A stretch of DNA of 64,000 nt from an uncultured Bacilli bacterium. GTDB taxonomy: Bacteria; Bacillota_I; Bacilli_A; RF39; UBA660. The position numbers and the translations under genes are program-made. The stretch lies in contig CAKPRO010000007.1 in the NCBI GenBank assembly GCA_934182615.1, forward strand, positions 1 to 64,000, given 5' to 3'. The notes below the pieces were generated by a model, which saw nothing but the letters and a program-made list of their open reading frames with translations, did no database searches and was not told the origin of the DNA. Below, piece by piece: positions 61,887-64,000 of this stretch. Numbering within the stretch: position 1 is the stretch's first letter; each line of letters opens with the position of its first letter.

Positions 61887-62211
61887 TTGGTATTTTCCTT
61901 TCTACCTTAACTACATATGGATTACCCAATATTCTATTCAATCCTGGTGTTATAATATTAATTTTTTCACTTATTTCAACATCAGTATATTTATCCTCTT
62001 CTTTAGTAATTATATCTATATCAGAATACTTACTTTTAATTTCCTCTAATGAAACATCTTCTTTTAATAAAAACACCACATCAACACTAATATTTTCTAA
62101 TTCATTTTTCTTATTTAAAATCATACCAAAATCAACAATTACAAATAATATCATAATAAATATAGGCAAAATAAGAACAAATTCTACCAATGCTTGACCC
62201 TTTCTATTCAT
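61879..62211 (-). CDS. TadE-like pseudopilin
   Basis: 110 residues from ATG 62211. The TadE motif GQALVEFVLILPIF at the start of one transmembrane helix, then a short extracellular domain. A GTG at 62223 is an alternative start. First tad gene after the large membrane protein and its terminator. Confidence 0.75.
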   Translation of the reverse strand: MNRKGQALVEFVLILPIFIMILFVIVDFGMILNKKNELENISVDVVFLLKEDVSLEEIKSKYSDIDIITKEEDKYTDVEISEKINIITPGLNRILGNPYVVKVERKIPNV

Positions 62212-62260
62212 AGAACTACTCACTCTCCCTATTTTCTATTTAATTATACCAAATAATATA

Positions 62261-62288
62261 AAAAAAAGAAAGATTTTTTACTTTCTTT
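62261..62288 (-). terminator. Terminator between large surface gene and tad genes
   Basis: AAAGAAAG/CTTTCTTT hairpin followed by a U run on the minus strand, directly after the stop of the 62289 gene. Confidence 0.7.
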
Positions 62289-64000
62289 TTAATTTTTCTT
62301 CTTAGTCTTATTATTAGATGCATTGTTTTTATAATTTGACTTATTATCATTTTTCAACTCAACAGTAGCAACTTCTTCATCATCTTTTTTAAATATAAGA
62401 TATAATAAACCAAGCACTACTAATATTATTAATACTATTATTACTACTTTTTCAGCAGTATTATTACTTCCTTCTATTTCTGTCAAAGCATCTTTTTTCT
62501 CAGACTCTTTATTAACTGTTATTTTATATTCTCTAGTACTTCCATCTTCTGCTGTTACAGTAATAGTTACAATATTATTACCTTTTTTAAATTTTTCATT
62601 ACCAGTAATTTCTACTCTAGATCTACTATCTTCTGGAGTTGCTTTTATATCAAGAGAAGTAACATCACTTTTAACAGTTATTTTATATTCATTAGTATCT
62701 TTATCAAACTCTATTTCATAACCATCTATTTCCAATGATTTCAAATAATTATTAGATGAATACTGATATGCAACAGGAGTAACTACAGTTTCTTCTGGTT
62801 TTGCTTCTCTAACTATATATACAGTATATACTTTAATAGTACCATCTTCTGCTATTACAGTAATATTAGCAACAGTTTTATCACCATCTAATGTATATTC
62901 AATTAATCCATCAACAGTACTATTTACATCAGCCAAACTACCAGATAATACTACACTCTTAGTATCATATGGTACTGTTAATGTATAAACAGTTACATCT
63001 TTATCAAATGCTACATCAAATGTACCAACACTAGCATTTAAAGAACTTAAATTATTATTAGTACTAATATTTCTAATAACATTAATTTCCGCTACTAAAG
63101 TATTAAATTCACTAATACTATCATTTTTAGCAATAGTACCATCTAAAGATATAGATGCTTTACCAGTAAGAACTGCAGTAAACTCTAATGTTAATAAAAC
63201 ATCTCCAGTTACCATATCACTACCAGCAGCTACTAAAGTATTATCTTTAGATACACCGATTAATTTATTATTATATTCAATATTAGTTAATTTTAAATTA
63301 TCATTTGTAGTAACTAAAGCATTAATACCATTAATATAATCACTTATATTATCAGAATTTACTAATACTTGTACTTTAAAGGTATCTCCAACAAATACTT
63401 GTTTTGGAATACTACCATATACTAAACTCAAATTAGTATTAACATCTCCACTAGTAATAGGATTAAGTTCAGTATTTAACTTCATAATATCGTCAAAAGT
63501 TAATAGTCCTTCTTCATCCTCTTCACCCTTAACAACATCCATAGATAATACTTTATTTCCTTCTAAATAATCATTCATAGTAGCTTTCATATCGTCACTA
63601 TCAAAATTATTATCACTAGTATTATCACCAATTACTACTACTGTATAAGTAACTTCAGTACCTCTAGTAAATACCACTCTATAATTATTTTTTAACTGAC
63701 TATTTAACACTTCCTCATTAGTTAAATCTAATAACGTATTATTTTCATCATAGATAGATAATTCAATATCAGTATTAACTAAACTATCTACTATTTCTTT
63801 AATAGAAGTAACACTATCAGAATTATTATATCCTATAGCCTCTTCGTATAAATAACCATTATTAAGATTTAAACCAGTTAATTCAGATAATACTTTATCA
63901 TTATTTTTATCATAATTAATACTTGCATTATATGTATAATCTATAGTATTAATTACTACATCATTATTATCTAATTCTTCAATAGTAATTATATCGTTTG
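62289..64000 (-). CDS. Partial: extracellular cohesin/cadherin-like protein with C-terminal membrane anchor
   Basis: At least 570 residues. The frame is open to the right edge of the window and its N-terminus is outside. Visible parts: an unassigned region, a cohesin-like beta domain (VYGSIPKQVFVGDTFKVQVLV..., TGDVLLTLEF), two cadherin-like beta-sandwich repeats (NNLSSLNASVGTFDVAFDKDVTVYTLTV and NNYLKSLEIDGYEIEFDKDTNEYKITV), a transmembrane helix (EKVVIIVLIILVVLGLLYLIF) and a basic tail. Probable cell-surface protein heading the tad region. Confidence 0.7.
   Translation of the reverse strand, partial: NDIITIEELDNNDVVINTIDYTYNASINYDKNNDKVLSELTGLNLNNGYLYEEAIGYNNSDSVTSIKEIVDSLVNTDIELSIYDENNTLLDLTNEEVLNSQLKNNYRVVFTRGTEVTYTVVVIGDNTSDNNFDSDDMKATMNDYLEGNKVLSMDVVKGEEDEEGLLTFDDIMKLNTELNPITSGDVNTNLSLVYGSIPKQVFVGDTFKVQVLVNSDNISDYINGINALVTTNDNLKLTNIEYNNKLIGVSKDNTLVAAGSDMVTGDVLLTLEFTAVLTGKASISLDGTIAKNDSISEFNTLVAEINVIRNISTNNNLSSLNASVGTFDVAFDKDVTVYTLTVPYDTKSVVLSGSLADVNSTVDGLIEYTLDGDKTVANITVIAEDGTIKVYTVYIVREAKPEETVVTPVAYQYSSNNYLKSLEIDGYEIEFDKDTNEYKITVKSDVTSLDIKATPEDSRSRVEITGNEKFKKGNNIVTITVTAEDGSTREYKITVNKESEKKDALTEIEGSNNTAEKVVIIVLIILVVLGLLYLIFKKDDEEVATVELKNDNKSNYKNNASNNKTKKKN

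Noticed and set aside
1..64000. CRISPR array, tRNA, rRNA or tmRNA genes
   Set aside because: No regularly spaced direct repeats and no GC-rich cloverleaf or rRNA-like segments were recognised; not a substitute for a covariance search.

Overview
The window is a low-GC (by eye a little under 30% G+C), gene-dense stretch of a Gram-positive (Bacillota, class Bacilli) chromosome. The markers are HrcA/CIRCE heat-shock control, class B sortase, RecU, YutD, MreCD, a class A PBP and a tad pilus locus. No sporulation genes are seen. TGA is used as a stop (26927-26929) and Trp is TGG, so this is not the mycoplasma code. The gene mix, with many small surface proteins carrying a hydrophobic 'T/SxAYY' leader, fits an uncultured gut Bacilli lineage of the RF39 type. 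That placement is inference. No rRNA, tRNA, IS element or CRISPR array was recognised.

Layout. 1-250: right part of a regulated leader (minus strand) with a G8 tract, cut by the window edge. 394-9387: housekeeping genes on the minus strand (YutD, DUF4015 glycosidase-like, HD protein, radical SAM protein, GlyRS, pyrimidine phosphorylase, TrpRS). 9419-9674: a complete trp-type ribosome-mediated attenuator before trpS. 9747-14289: a frameshifted protein-kinase-like gene, a hybrid 'histidine kinase' lacking the H-box histidine, and an acyl-CoA ligase. 14493-18380: rpmF, yceD, a phosphoesterase and ftsK. 18606-23477: hrcA-grpE-(small membrane gene)-dnaK-dnaJ behind a promoter flanked by two CIRCE variants. 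23674-26278: the most unusual locus. It is a two-gene surface-protein operon whose second gene ends in a GC-rich, adenine-depleted stretch like the variable region of a diversity-generating retroelement (DGR). A leader with a G9 tract, a small ORF and a terminator precedes it.

26315-49006: DUF3298 protein, lipase-like hydrolase, sortase B plus a VWA/MucBP surface protein, cysteine desulfurase, methyltransferase, FNT-like protein, lipoprotein, recU-pbp1A, an LTA-synthase-like enzyme, parC, and a pilC-pilD-large surface protein operon. The surface protein has the same domain as the DGR-like target, without the GC-rich stretch. 49109-56806: mreCD, radC, PAP2 phosphatase, rlmD, CBS/DUF21 protein, transglutaminase-like protein and two SipW/TasA-type small surface proteins. 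56876-64000: yebC and a tad secretion locus (tadC, B, A, Z and two TadE proteins) headed by a cadherin-like/cohesin-like membrane protein that runs off the window.

How it fits together. Cell-envelope genes dominate. Two regulatory themes stand out: leader-peptide attenuation (Trp codons before trpS; apparently phase-variable G-tract leaders before surface genes) and a family of paired-hairpin elements. Two of these sit between a coding region and a terminator, ahead of the kinase-like gene and of recU-pbp1A. The DGR-like variable region has no reverse transcriptase or template repeat in this window, so those would have to lie elsewhere in the genome.
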